64,000 bases of DNA, taken from assembly GCF_020329485.1 (NCBI RefSeq), contig NZ_JAGKJI010000021.1:1-64000 (forward strand). Direction: 5' to 3'. The notes beneath the pieces were generated by a model. That model did not search any database and was not told the DNA's origin. It saw nothing but the letters and a program-made list of their open reading frames with translations. Numbering within the stretch: the first letter of the stretch is position 1; every line of letters begins with the position of its first letter. This DNA comes from Bradyrhizobium cenepequi. GTDB taxonomy: Bacteria > Pseudomonadota > Alphaproteobacteria > Rhizobiales > Xanthobacteraceae. Positions 34,883-43,569 of this stretch are shown here, piece by piece. The position numbers and the translations under genes are program-made.

Positions 34883-35809
34883 TCAGCGACGCTTCGCCAG
34901 TGAGATCGTGTAGGCGGCGTGGCGCGCCGCAAAGACCTCGTCCGGCGGGTGACCGATACCTTCGGCGAGATTTGCTGGATCGAAGATGGACGCGTCGCAC
35001 GCATCGTTCGCTTCAACACCGGTGATGACGATCGTGCCCAGCCGCACGGCTTCGCGATTGTCCTCATCCGGCCACCGGATGGTCACGTCCATGGTGGGGT
35101 CGCCGGGACGGTCGAGCAGCGCCATCACGTTGAATCGGACATCGCCTGCAGCGATCCGCTTTTCGAGATCCTCGTGCAGGAAGTCGGCAGACTTTATTCT
35201 AGCCTCGTTCTCGGTCAGCTTGACGTCGCCGCCGACCGGAACGACCTTGAACTTGATGAACCGGGTCTCGCCTTTCGAATTCGTTGCGGGGAAGGCGTGC
35301 ACTCCCCAATAGGTCGTGCCGGCAAAACTCCCGGGCAGCGGACGCGCGGCGAGGTAGCTTGCCTGATGCAGCGTTTCGGGGTTGGCGGCGGAGAATGCTT
35401 TGACTTTCGCCGCATCAGGCTTGCCTTCCGGTCCCGGAATGCGCGCCTTGAGGAAAGCCAGCATCTGGTCGAGCGTCCTCGCAAAATGCACCGGAGCGTT
35501 TTGCATGAGAATGTGCGAGCGATGGCGATCGTCGCCGAGCTTGAAGCTGAAGCCACGCGGCACGAGATTGTTGGTATCTGTCACCTTGGGATTGCCGCCG
35601 CCCATCGAGAAGCGCGCCAATACGCGCGATGGCCTTGTGAAACTCCGGGATTTCGTAATCTCCTCCGCCCAATCCGAGGGGACGTAGGTGCCACGCACGC
35701 ATCGGCCCTTGGCAAAGCTCGCGCGCACTCTTGGCGGATCACCAGCCACCGCTTTCAGCACGTCGACGATGGACGCGGGCGTGGCGGCGCCGGTTGGGAA
35801 CCGGGACAT
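34883..35809 (-). CDS. Catalase-family protein lacking the distal histidine
   Basis: A 308-residue, SrpA-size mini-catalase without a signal peptide. Family motifs: FSMGGGNPKVTDTNNLVPRGFSFKL (in parts, about 67-91), MQNAPVHFARTLDQMLAFL, and a C-terminal ARHAAYTISLAKR whose Tyr is the expected haem ligand. At the N-terminus the usual H-A-K-G is F-A-K-G (TTT codon), so the catalytic distal His is missing. It may bind haem but have altered or no peroxidase activity. The gene starts 51 bases from copy 2 of the conserved upstream element. Confidence 0.87.
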   Translation of the reverse strand: MSRFPTGAATPASIVDVLKAVAGDPPRVRASFAKGRCVRGTYVPSDWAEEITKSRSFTRPSRVLARFSMGGGNPKVTDTNNLVPRGFSFKLGDDRHRSHILMQNAPVHFARTLDQMLAFLKARIPGPEGKPDAAKVKAFSAANPETLHQASYLAARPLPGSFAGTTYWGVHAFPATNSKGETRFIKFKVVPVGGDVKLTENEARIKSADFLHEDLEKRIAAGDVRFNVMALLDRPGDPTMDVTIRWPDEDNREAVRLGTIVITGVEANDACDASIFDPANLAEGIGHPPDEVFAARHAAYTISLAKRR

Positions 35810-36208
35810 GGCGGAACCTTGGCTTGAGTGATGAGTCCGGGTTCTAGGCTGGGTAGAGGTTCGGTGTCTTTCCTAAAGCGGTCGTGCCTTGCCCGATCCT
35901 GCTGCTAGTCGCCATCGCTTTCGTGATGGCGGGTTCGCGGCGGCATCCCACCGTCCGGTTAATTCACCCTAGACCAGGAGATTAGAAACACGGGCCCCTC
36001 GTAGGATGGCGCGAACGACGCCACGCGACGCATCCTTATGGCGTCAAGCAAAGTGGAGAGGACGATGCTCATCGGCGAGCGACGACAGGGAGAGAGACGT
36101 ACTCGATTGCGGCGTCGGGAGAGGAGTCTTTCGTCCACCCCAACGGCGATGATCTTTGCCGGCTGTATCGACAAAGGTCGAAATCCTTTGCCTGCGCGGT
36201 CCGATGCG
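35810..36208. other. Intergenic region with conserved element copy 2
   Basis: About 400 bases between the catalase-like gene and the ECF sigma fragment. It contains the 45-bp element and, at 36005-36045, a loose inverted repeat (GGATGGCG and CGCATCC). An in-frame extension of the sigma gene back to 36038 is possible but rich in Arg and unlike the family. Confidence 0.45.
35861..35905 (-). promoter_or_regulatory. Conserved 45-bp upstream element, copy 2
   Basis: TCGGTGTCTTTCCTAAAGCG and the following 25 bases match copy 1 upstream of the FixJ-type gene. On the gene strand the half-sites read CAAGGCA and AAAGACA. It ends 51 bases before the catalase-like start. CTTGAGTG lies between it and the gene at the same spacing as in copy 1, so promoter and operator are conserved together. 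Confidence 0.6.
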
Positions 36209-36818
36209 ATGGACGAGGGCGAGCTGGCCTATGCCGTCCGCCGTGCGACGGAAGCGGAGGAGTGCGTTTCTGACGAGAGGCTCTTAAGGCGCGTTGCCGA
36301 GGGCGACAAAGCCGCAATGCACATTATGTTCGCTCGTCACCGCGTAAGAGTGTTTCGCTTCATCCACGGCATCGTGCGTAATGCGGCGATTGCGGACGAC
36401 CTGGTCAGCCAAGTGTTCCTTGACGTTTGGCGCTCCGCAAACAAGTTCGAGGGGCGCGCGCGAGTGTCGACATGGCTATTCTCGATTGCCCGTTTCAAGG
36501 CATGGGGTGCGCTGCGAGCACGGACAGATGAGACCATTGATCAAGAGGATCTGGCTGGAATCGTCGATGATGCAGACACGCCGGACGTAGCGCTTGATCG
36601 CAAGCAAACCAATGCCATCCTGCGCGCATGCATAGACAGGCTCTCTCCAGTTCAACGCGAAATCATCGACCTGGTCTACTATCACGAAAGATCGGTCGCT
36701 GAAGTGAGCGAGATTGTCGGCATTTTCCTATGCCACCGTGAAAAGCCGGATGTTTTACGCGCGCAAGCACCTTGCAAAAATGCTTGTGAACGCCGGGTTC
36801 GAGGCAGCAGCCGTCTGA
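36209..36818 (+). pseudogene. ECF sigma factor with a frameshift in region 4
   Basis: Region 2 (FIHGIVRNAAIADDLVSQVFLDVW and STWLFSIARFKAW, about residues 50-110) and the first helix of region 4 (LSPVQREIIDLVYYHERSVAEVSEIVGI) are intact. At 36720-36735 (GGCATTTTCCTATGCC) the frame shifts: two extra bases turn the expected ATVKSRMFYARKHLAKML into unrelated residues. The original frame continues to TGA at 36816-36818. As it stands, the recognition helix for the -35 box is lost. The unshifted frame reads on to 36913. Confidence 0.75.
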
Positions 36819-36956
36819 ACAAATACCTGCGAGAGAAGAAAGCTCGTCTTGCGGGTTACATCTGTAACACGATAGGCCAGTCTCGAAATCATTTCGTATC
36901 GCGCTCCCCATAGCGTCCGTTGACGTCTAGTTCATCGATTTTTGGGGCGATACAGG

Positions 36957-37907
36957 ATGTTCGAATTGATCGAGCCCGCGATGTCGATCGTCATCGCGGG
37001 ATTGCTGGCTTGGTCAAGCGTTCGTAGCTGGCGATCGAAAAATCCAATCTTCAAATGGGGCGGGACGGGTCTTGCGGCTTTGGCGTCCGTCATTGCCGTC
37101 TCGATCAGCGTGCTGCTCACGCTCGGGCTGTTCAAGCTGCACGCGCGCAGCGCGCCGAGCGTCGACTTGAAGGTTGTGGGGACCGCGGAGCAGATTCGGC
37201 GCGGCCGGGCCATCTCGGACAGCTTTTGCAGCGGCTGCCACACCAGGACCGACACGCTCACCGGCGGTATGGACGTCGGCAAGGAAATCTCCTTGCCGAT
37301 CGGTTCGTTCGTAGCCTCCAACCTCACACCGGCTGGACAACTACCCCGATGGTCGGACGGCGATATTTTCCGCGCCATTCGCAACGCGGTCGATCCCGAC
37401 GGTCGTTGGCTGGTCATCATGTCCTACACCAACGCCGGAAAGCTGAGTGACGAGGACACCAAAGCCGTGATCGCCTATATCCGCAGTCTGCCCGCTGCAG
37501 GAGAAAAGACGATAAGTCCGCCCGATCGTCTCAGCCCTCTGGGCATCGCGATGCTGGGCGCCGGCATGCTGCCAACGGGAAAGCCGGTCTCGACAGAACT
37601 TGTCACCGCGCCACCAAAAGGTCCCACCTCGCAATACGGCGGATATCTCGTCTCCTATCAGGATTGCCGCGAATGCCATGGCAAAGATCTCACCGGCGGC
37701 AAACCCGGTCAGCTCGCGCCGCTAGGGCCCGACCTCAATGTCGTGAAAGGCTGGAAATTGGAGGGATTCGTCACCACCATGCGGACTGGCGTCGATCCGA
37801 ATGGTCACACCCTCGGCAATCAGATGCCGTGGCAGCCGCTCGGCAGGATGGAAGATGAAGACCTTCGTGCCATCTATGAGTATCTGACGCATCTGCCGGC
37901 AGCCTGA
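36957..37907 (+). CDS. Membrane-anchored di-haem c-type cytochrome
   Basis: A 316-residue protein with two N-terminal hydrophobic helices (about 8-22 and 36-60) and two cytochrome c domains in the periplasm. Haem sites are CSGCH (91-95) and CRECH (237-241); likely axial Met ligands lie in the LPRW..., VIMSY and QMPWQPL segments. It resembles the cytochrome subunits of membrane alcohol/aldehyde dehydrogenases and passes electrons to the respiratory chain. It starts 139 bases after the broken sigma gene. No dehydrogenase subunit is adjacent. Confidence 0.9.
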   Translation: MFELIEPAMSIVIAGLLAWSSVRSWRSKNPIFKWGGTGLAALASVIAVSISVLLTLGLFKLHARSAPSVDLKVVGTAEQIRRGRAISDSFCSGCHTRTDTLTGGMDVGKEISLPIGSFVASNLTPAGQLPRWSDGDIFRAIRNAVDPDGRWLVIMSYTNAGKLSDEDTKAVIAYIRSLPAAGEKTISPPDRLSPLGIAMLGAGMLPTGKPVSTELVTAPPKGPTSQYGGYLVSYQDCRECHGKDLTGGKPGQLAPLGPDLNVVKGWKLEGFVTTMRTGVDPNGHTLGNQMPWQPLGRMEDEDLRAIYEYLTHLPAA

Positions 37908-37959
37908 GCGACACGGTCCGGCGCTCGCATCCCGGCATCGCTCGCGTCCCGTATGAAGG

Positions 37960-38142
37960 CTAGTTCTTCGGAGTTGAGTCTGCGCCCAACAATTCGCCGG
38001 TCTTCCGGCTGAGAAAATGCAGTCGCGTGCAGGCGGGGCAGCTTACCGCCGTGAATTCGTTCTGATTGGTATCATCGTCCTCATCCAGGCTGTGCTGAAC
38101 GTTGAGGCGGGTATTGGGGCAGACGAAGATGAAGTGTCTCAT
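37960..38142 (-). CDS. Small zinc-ribbon-like protein
   Basis: A 60-residue product with CPNT and CPAC pairs separated by 28 residues (MRHFIFVCPNTRLNVQHSL ... FTAVSCPACTRLHFLSRKTG), a pattern like small Zn-ribbon proteins although the first pair has only one Cys. The start MRHFIFVC was preferred to an upstream ATG at 38220 on fold grounds. Ribosome site weak. Function unknown. Confidence 0.55.
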   Translation of the reverse strand: MRHFIFVCPNTRLNVQHSLDEDDDTNQNEFTAVSCPACTRLHFLSRKTGELLGADSTPKN

Positions 38143-38352
38143 CCGTTCTTTGTCGAAGATCTGCAATCCGAGGATTTGATCTAGCGCAAGGTTTTGGCCG
38201 CGGAGGCGGAATGCCCCCACGGCGCATCAAGTTTTTCCGCTGCAGTTCGCCCCATAGTAGGCGCCCTGACAAGTCTCGGAATCCCCGCAGTTGATCGGGA
38301 TCAACCCGCCTTTCGCGCCGTTCAGCAAACTAGCTAATATCGGAGGTAAATC

Positions 38353-38811
38353 ATGGCCAAACTCAAGATTCCGCACGACGCCATCGTATTCGTGGGCGAT
38401 GGACGGAAGGCGCTGTTCCTGCGCAACGAAGGCGACGAGAAGTTCCCCAATCTCAAGACCGAGCAAGTCTTCGAAGACCTAAATCCCGCGACCCATGAGC
38501 AGGGCAGCGAGCGGCCGGGACGCGTCAGCAAACCGGATTCGGGTCAGCGAAGCGCGGTTGAGACGGCGGACTGGCATGATCTCCAGGAGCAGCGGTTCAC
38601 AAGGCAGGTTGCGGCCGCCGCCGAGCAGATCATTCGCAGCGGCAAGGCAAAGGCCCTCGTTGTCGTCGCCCCGCCGCGAACCCTGGCCGAGCTTCGAGCT
38701 GCCTTTCATCCCGACGTGAAACGGCATATCCTGGCCGAGTTCGATAAGGATCTCACGAGGCACCCTGTTGGCGAGATCGAAAGACATCTGGTTGGGACGA
38801 TCCGCGGGTGA
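38353..38811 (+). CDS. Host-attachment protein family
   Basis: A 152-residue cytoplasmic protein of the family named for attachment to host cells (PF10116). It opens IPHDAIVFVGDGRKALFLRNEGD and has the central LVVVAPPRTLAELRAAFHPDVKRHILAEFDKDLTRHPVGEIERHL (in parts), with an eRF1-like fold. It was linked to plant attachment in Agrobacterium, but members are widespread and their biochemical role is not known. GGAGGTAAATC precedes the ATG. The small acidic gene at 38867 follows in the same direction. Confidence 0.88.
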   Translation: MAKLKIPHDAIVFVGDGRKALFLRNEGDEKFPNLKTEQVFEDLNPATHEQGSERPGRVSKPDSGQRSAVETADWHDLQEQRFTRQVAAAAEQIIRSGKAKALVVVAPPRTLAELRAAFHPDVKRHILAEFDKDLTRHPVGEIERHLVGTIRG

Positions 38812-38866
38812 TACTCGCTGACTGTGGCGCCAACGATCTATTCTGGTGCGGCCGCGGGAGGAAGTT

Positions 38867-39040
38867 ATGTCCTCTGTCCCTCGAAAGCGACGTGGCGAAC
38901 CCGCCGATCAAGCCGATGAGGCGCCCGGCTTGATCGATCAGGATCAGGTTGACGTCGAGCGCGACGAGCCGCTCGGCGAGAATGAGCCGGTCGAACGCGA
39001 TCCGCGCGAAGCGCCGGACTCTCCGTCGTTCAAGGAGTAA
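38867..39040 (+). CDS. Small acidic, probably disordered protein
   Basis: A 57-residue product rich in Asp, Glu, Pro and Arg (DEAPGLIDQDQVDVERDEPLGE). GGGAGGAAGTT gives a strong ribosome site for ATG 38867. It follows the host-attachment gene by 55 bases. Function unknown. Confidence 0.6.
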   Translation: MSSVPRKRRGEPADQADEAPGLIDQDQVDVERDEPLGENEPVERDPREAPDSPSFKE

Positions 39041-39455
39041 CGGACGTCGCAGCGCCGCTGCCGTCAGCTTGTCACCCGGTTAGTCCTGCTCGAGCGCTCG
39101 TCTCAGCTTCCGGATGATCACTCCGCGCGCACGATCGTCGGCAGCGGCTTCTACGCGTGCATTGATGTCGAGGATCAGCTTTGACATGTCTTTGTGCCAA
39201 TCGAGGTTCACAACGGCTTCGGGCGCAAGCCTGCGTCGCTGGCCGACGTCAATTGACGTGGGCGCCGCGGTCGAAAGCCGTCGTGATCCAGCGCAATTTT
39301 CCGAAAATTCCGTCAGGCTCTGGCGCCGCCGGGCCCCGCGCCGAGCAAGGACCCGTGCTGCAATTTCAAATCAGGTCACCGTCCGTGCCGGTTTGCGCGA
39401 GATCAACGCGAGATCTTCCAGGCTGGCTCAGCTAGCGCACGATAAAGAGGGAGCT
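39041..39455. other. Intergenic region holding one possible small gene
   Basis: Apart from the possible small minus-strand ORF at 39080-39211, I see no gene, repeat or terminator. Longer plus-strand frames crossing it lack coding character. Confidence 0.4.
39080..39211 (-). CDS. Possible 43-residue helical protein
   Basis: From GTG 39211 the frame reads MNLDWHKDMSKLILDINARV then EAAADDRARGVIIRKLRRAL and stops at TAA. The residue mix is coding-like and helical. An ATG eight codons in is an alternative start. No clear ribosome site. Confidence 0.4.
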   Translation of the reverse strand: MNLDWHKDMSKLILDINARVEAAADDRARGVIIRKLRRALEQD

Positions 39456-39674
39456 ATGCGGATGCCGCGCTTCATTGCCCGATTTTACAAACATGTGCTC
39501 GGAGAGAACGGTCAGGTCGGCGAGATCTGCCAATGCACGGTAGACCTGGACGTCCCGAACGACGCCAAGGCATTGGAAGTTGCCAAGCAGAAATTCAGCG
39601 AAATGCATGGGGTCCACGATTGGACCCTGCACGCCGACCGGCTTGAGGTGAAGCCGGCCGATTTTCCGTCGTAA
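39456..39674 (+). CDS. Small hypothetical protein, 72 residues
   Basis: Starts MRMPRFIARFYKHVLGENGQ after AGAGGGAGCT. It has a beta-alpha pattern with ICQCTVDLDVPNDAKALEVAKQKFSEMHGVHDW and a C-terminal LEVKPADFPS. It is soluble. The layout resembles the 50-residue protein at 13575-13727 (a short strand, an alpha helix ending near a tryptophan, then a strand), but no family is assigned. Confidence 0.65.
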   Translation: MRMPRFIARFYKHVLGENGQVGEICQCTVDLDVPNDAKALEVAKQKFSEMHGVHDWTLHADRLEVKPADFPS

Positions 39675-39710
39675 AGGATGCAAGGTTCGGACGGCATCCC
39701 TCGGCTGGCC

Positions 39711-39807
39711 GTCATTCCGGGGCGTGTGAAGTACGCGAAGCCGAAATCCATTTCACCACCTGCACAGGCGGCGAATGGATTCCGGGCCTGCACATCCCGG
39801 AATGACG
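39711..39807. repeat. Intergenic repeat (GTCATTCCGGGG type)
   Basis: CGTCATTCCGGGGCG on the left and CATCCCGGAATGACG on the right are inverse complements. An inner pair (AATCCATTTC and GGATTCCGGGC) is partial. The element fills the gap between the convergent genes ending at 39674 and 39829. Confidence 0.7.
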
Positions 39808-39828
39808 TTTGTATTTAGCTAAGGCTCG

Positions 39829-40206
39829 TTACGGACAGGGATGACGATAGCCGTCGGTACCGAGATAGGTACCCGAGGCGGGGTCATAGGAGCGGAAGCG
39901 TTGCGCGCAGTAGGCTTGGGCGTTTGCTGCTTGGGCCTGGCTGGATGCGATCGCACCGCCGATGATGGCGCCGGCGGCGAGTCCGCCAAGCACGGCAGCG
40001 CCGGTTCCGTATCCACGGCCATACCCGCGCCGGTAACCGTAGTGGCGATAACCGGGACCACCATGCCAACGGCGGTATTGCACCTGCTGTGCCGCAGGCT
40101 CTTGCACCATCGGGGACGGCATCATGGGCGCAGCCCGAACAGGTAGGGACGCCGATATCGTCAGCGCAGTGGCGGCGGCCATCAAGAAAATCCCACGCAT
40201 GTTCAC
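39829..40206 (-). CDS. Exported BA14K-like protein
   Basis: A 125-residue protein with a signal peptide (about 1-26), an Arg/Tyr/Gly-rich middle (YRHYGYRRGYGRGYG), a glycine-alanine helix (VLGGLAAGAIIGGAIASS) and the BA14K-type end CAQRFRSYDPASGTYLGTDGYRHPC. The family was first described as a Brucella immunoreactive protein; it sits in the envelope. GTG 40206 has AAAAGGAG at good distance; ATG 40200 is the alternative. Confidence 0.85.
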   Translation of the reverse strand: MNMRGIFLMAAATALTISASLPVRAAPMMPSPMVQEPAAQQVQYRRWHGGPGYRHYGYRRGYGRGYGTGAAVLGGLAAGAIIGGAIASSQAQAANAQAYCAQRFRSYDPASGTYLGTDGYRHPCP

Positions 40207-40643
40207 GGCTTGCTCCTTTTCTTGTTACGTTGGGAACACAACGGCGATGTAGCCGAAGGGTTCCCCGGGGTTCCCACCCGACGTCCGAAGAGTCGGCGAT
40301 GGGCCAGTTCCCAGTACAGGATTCCGGCCCTGCGGTCATCCACAAGATCGGCCTGCCGGTTTGACGTCGACTAGAAACGGCCTCGAGTTCGGTTGAGGTC
40401 GCTGCAACTCACGCGAGAGTGGGAAGAACGCCGACGCGCCTCTGCCGTGTGACCTGCTTCGGATTCGGATTAGGCCGGAAAACGCCGATATTTGCCGAAA
40501 CTTTCGGGGATGGATGTTCATCCCAGCGAGCGGCGGAAGAGGCCGGAAGGCTCGCCCTCGCGGAGTTTCTTGTTGCCGTCGCTTCCCAGCAGAAGCGAGG
40601 GTGAGACGAGCGAGGCGGCGAGCTTGCTTTTGTCCAACTGAAT
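40207..40643. other. Intergenic region without a recognised gene
   Basis: About 440 bases. Frames such as 40419-40604 on the plus strand (ending ALAEFLVAVASQQKRG) have some coding character but no ribosome site or family. No repeat or terminator is evident. Confidence 0.4.
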
Positions 40644-41039
40644 CTAGTCGCCGTCGCTTGCAGCTTCCGTCCGCGGAAAGCCTGTGCCCGGAAGAAAGAC
40701 CATGATCGGCCGGATCTCGTACACCGCCGTCGGATTGACCCGACGCAGGTCGCGCGCGGCTTCGATCGCGGCGTCCTCGCTGGCGCAGTCGACGACGTAA
40801 AAGCCGAGCAGTTGCTCCTTGGTCTCGGCAAAGGGGCCATCGATCACGACCCCTGCGCCCGGACCGCGCAGGGTGCGTGCTTTCCCGGTCTCGCCGAGCC
40901 GCGCCGCTGGCCCGAGGCGGCCTTGCTTGGTCAAGCGGTCATGGACCTTGTGCAGGTCGACCATCAGCGCGGCATCTTCCTCCGGCGTCCAGGACATGAC
41001 CTCCGTTTCGACATGATAGGCGAGGATGGCGTAGAGCAT
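40644..41039 (-). CDS. YCII/DGPF-domain protein
   Basis: A 131-residue single-domain protein of the YCII-related family: MLYAILAYHVE at the start, GPGAGVVIDGPFAETKEQLLGFYVVDC in the middle (in parts) and RPIMVF near the end. DGPF-type proteins often sit beside ECF sigma factors; here the nearest sigma gene is 4 kb away. GAGAGGTACCG precedes the ATG. The fold is ferredoxin-like; catalytic role unproven. Confidence 0.88.
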   Translation of the reverse strand: MLYAILAYHVETEVMSWTPEEDAALMVDLHKVHDRLTKQGRLGPAARLGETGKARTLRGPGAGVVIDGPFAETKEQLLGFYVVDCASEDAAIEAARDLRRVNPTAVYEIRPIMVFLPGTGFPRTEAASDGD

Positions 41040-41247
41040 CGGTACCTCTCGTTGCTGGATGGCAGACAAAGGACGTCTGGGGAAAGCTGAATCCGACAAA
41101 TTGTCGCGGCAAGCGCGGGCGACCGGTCAACCGCTTCTGCGCCGCGACCGGCGCTTCATGGCCGCCTTCTTCATGGCCGCCTTCAATGTCGTTCCGTGCA
41201 CGTGAAGCACGACGCAATATTTGGATATCATCGTTGGAGTAACCGCC

Positions 41248-41577
41248 ATGGTTAGAGTGAAAGACTTGAGGAAGTTCGACCCTGCCGAATACCTGGTGAC
41301 GCCAGAGGCTCAGGCGGAATACATCGCCGCCGTCCTGGAGGACGGAAGCCCCGATGAAATCCGCGAGGCAATCAAGACTGTGGCCCGCGCGCGAGGCATG
41401 GCGGAAATCGCGAAAGCGGCGGGGATCACGCGCGAGGGTCTTTACAAGGCGCTGGGCGACAGCGGGAACCCCGAGTTCAGTACCGTGCTGTCCATCATGC
41501 GAGCCATGGGCATGAAACTGACGGCCAGTGCCGCCACCAAGAAGCGGCCGCCACGCAAGCGCGCGAATGCCGCGTAG
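41248..41577 (+). CDS. Addiction-module antidote-like DNA-binding protein, orphan
   Basis: A 109-residue protein with the opening KDLRKFDPAEYLVTPEAQAEY and a helix-turn-helix (about 60-95, MAEIAKAAGITREGLYKALGDSGNPEFSTVL in parts). It matches the HI1420-type putative antidote family. These normally follow a RelE-like toxin gene of about 300 bases; the 200 bases upstream here hold no such gene. TTGGAGTAACCGCC precedes the ATG. The basic C-terminal tail KKRPPRKRAN is an addition. It may be a lone regulator or the remnant of a toxin-antitoxin pair. Confidence 0.82.
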   Translation: MVRVKDLRKFDPAEYLVTPEAQAEYIAAVLEDGSPDEIREAIKTVARARGMAEIAKAAGITREGLYKALGDSGNPEFSTVLSIMRAMGMKLTASAATKKRPPRKRANAA

Positions 41578-41816
41578 CTCAGAACGAAATATCGTCATTA
41601 TCTGGCGGTGGCTATGTCGGGGCTGCGTCTGGCGCTCCTATCGCTGTTGGCGAGGCGCGTCATCATCGTATCCGCCGCCCGCGCGCTGGTTATCGTTGCT
41701 GCCTTTCGGCGTCAGCGTCTTCATGGACCGGTGGTTTGCCTGATTGCGAGGAAGACGAAGCAAGGTTCCACGACCAAATCACTGGGCTGGCTGAAAAGTC
41801 TACGAGATGCCGCGTG

Positions 41817-42872
41817 CTATGGTCGTGGAATATACTTTGGTGGCACGTCATCCTCGACAACAAGATCAAAACGGTTCGCGTTGATCATCGCGAGATAGCA
41901 AAATTCACCGAACATTGACATCGGCACTTCTGGCGAGCGGCCGGAGCTTTGCAGCATCAGGCTTCGGGCCAAGTGATATGCATGTATGTCTGCCAGTTCG
42001 AGCAGTGGATGGCTCCTAGGCGCTAGAAACTCTGGAGCCGGGACGTGGTTGCCATGACATAGCAGTTCGTGAGCAAGATAGTGACGCGACCCTAGGAAAC
42101 TGTCTCGTGACCATCCCTCGATGTGCGGAAAGTGCCTCACCTCCTTGACAGCTTCCAAGAAGAATCTCGGGATCAGACCGTTCCCCGTGCCATGGAAAAT
42201 AGCAGACGAGAGCAATGCCAAATGCGCGATTCTCTTGGCATCCTTTCTGGCGTGCCTTTCTGCGTCCTGATCAGTCATTCGCTTTCGAAATCCAAAGACA
42301 GCCGTATTCGACGAATAGCGCTGTGCATTCTTAAATATCTGCGCACAGTTGCAGAAGAACGTGTGGACATCACCTTCAGTCAAATCGGAGAAGCGCTCAG
42401 ATTCTGTCCGCCACCTACGGTTTGCGAGTTTTGTGCAATGAACGGTCCATGTCGCTGGGTCTAAATCCGGCAATAGCTTGCACTTAGCTTCCTTTAATCC
42501 ATTTACGAGGTCCCGAATGACACCGTTAGTGCCTCCGACAAGCGTGTAGCATTCCACAGCATATCCCTGAGTTTCCCTATTGGCTTCGTCACCGTACAGC
42601 CACAGGATTCCTCGCGGAGGTTTTGGGTCGAGCGGAATGCTAACCTTGCTGCCGCATTCGCAAGTTTGAATAACGCTCTGCTGAATCCAGGCACCTTTTT
42701 CAGCTGGAGTATTGTCCGAAAAGATCGGACCAAAGGGTTCTTTGTGACGCCTCCACAAGTCCGCCTTTACCCGGCGCCCACACCCACAAGGTGCTCCAGC
42801 ATCTGCTACAGCCGCCGGAAGAAAGGGAGGGCCGAGGTCAGCGACCTGCTTGCGCGAACGGTTGCTACTCAT
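41817..42872 (-). CDS. DUF3800-like protein with N-terminal Cys-pair motifs
   Basis: A 351-residue protein unlike its neighbours in base use (visibly AT-richer). It has two CxC motifs 40 residues apart (CGCG and CECG, about 29-73), possibly a zinc site, then LWLYGDEANRE and, near the C-terminus, HPLLELADIHAYHLARSL, both of which recall the RNase H-like DUF3800 fold (an initial Asp and a final LADxxA helix). DUF3800 proteins occur in mobile and defence-related DNA. ATG 42872 has AAGGAG 12 bases upstream; an ATG at 42944 adds a Lys/Glu-rich stretch without a ribosome site. Function unknown. Confidence 0.65.
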   Translation of the reverse strand: MSSNRSRKQVADLGPPFLPAAVADAGAPCGCGRRVKADLWRRHKEPFGPIFSDNTPAEKGAWIQQSVIQTCECGSKVSIPLDPKPPRGILWLYGDEANRETQGYAVECYTLVGGTNGVIRDLVNGLKEAKCKLLPDLDPATWTVHCTKLANRRWRTESERFSDLTEGDVHTFFCNCAQIFKNAQRYSSNTAVFGFRKRMTDQDAERHARKDAKRIAHLALLSSAIFHGTGNGLIPRFFLEAVKEVRHFPHIEGWSRDSFLGSRHYLAHELLCHGNHVPAPEFLAPRSHPLLELADIHAYHLARSLMLQSSGRSPEVPMSMFGEFCYLAMINANRFDLVVEDDVPPKYIPRP

Positions 42873-42944
42873 GCCCCCAACCTTCTCCTTCGCATTTTGC
42901 TTGGTCTCTTTCGTTGCTTCTTCCTTGCTTGCTTCGCTTTCCAT

Positions 42945-43569
42945 TTGTCGCGCCGAGCCGGTGCAGGACCAACCGCCCTCGAGGCCGTGCTCGTGCTCGA
43001 AAAGACAGCTCGAGTTTTGTCGGTCATGGCGCTGAGCGGACTTAACGCTTTGATACAGGACACGACGGTCAGCTGTAATCAACCTTGATGTTGCCGGCCC
43101 TCTCCTCGCGCCTGATGAAGTGTCCCCCGCTGGCAATCAAAGCGATTTCGACGACACCATTCCCGCGCCAACTGGACAGCACACTTGGCCCCACGGACAA
43201 GGCCAAGGAATGCATGGTTGCGGTCGGGTGTAACAGGCCAAGCGAATTCTTCGAGAAACTACCAGATAAACCCAAACGGGACCGCGATGCCGGTGCCGGT
43301 GATTTGCGAGAATTGCGATTCGTAACAATAGTGCTCGAGTGCGGAGGGAGTGTACCATCGGCGCAGAGCGTTACGAACATGCCTGAGCTGGCCTATAGAC
43401 GAGCGAACCTCAACCAGTCACACGTAGCTGTAATTCAGGCACTACTTGCGGCCAAATGCTTCTCGCAAACCCGCCCTATGTGCGCCCGAAAGCGCACCAG
43501 ACAAGCCGCGCGCGGGGATTTGACTGCATCCAAGATGTTGTTTTACCATGATTTTTTACGGGCAAGAGC
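42945..43569. other. AT-richer region without a confident gene
   Basis: About 620 bases between the DUF3800-like gene and tRNA-Gly. A plus-strand frame (43085-43540) and a minus-strand frame (43069-43380) are open but neither has a ribosome site or a recognised domain. No integrase, transposase or direct repeat of the tRNA end is visible. Confidence 0.45.

Noticed and set aside
41149..41205. A short Lys/Ala/Arg-rich minus-strand frame (AAMKKAAMKRRSRRRSG) upstream of the antidote gene.
   Set aside because: Only about 19 codons, no start context; too short to support as a toxin or gene.
17679..43569. The stretch between tRNA-Tyr and tRNA-Gly as an integrated prophage or ICE.
   Set aside because: No integrase, transposase, phage structural or conjugation gene and no direct repeat of a tRNA end could be found. 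It is better described as accessory DNA of unknown origin.
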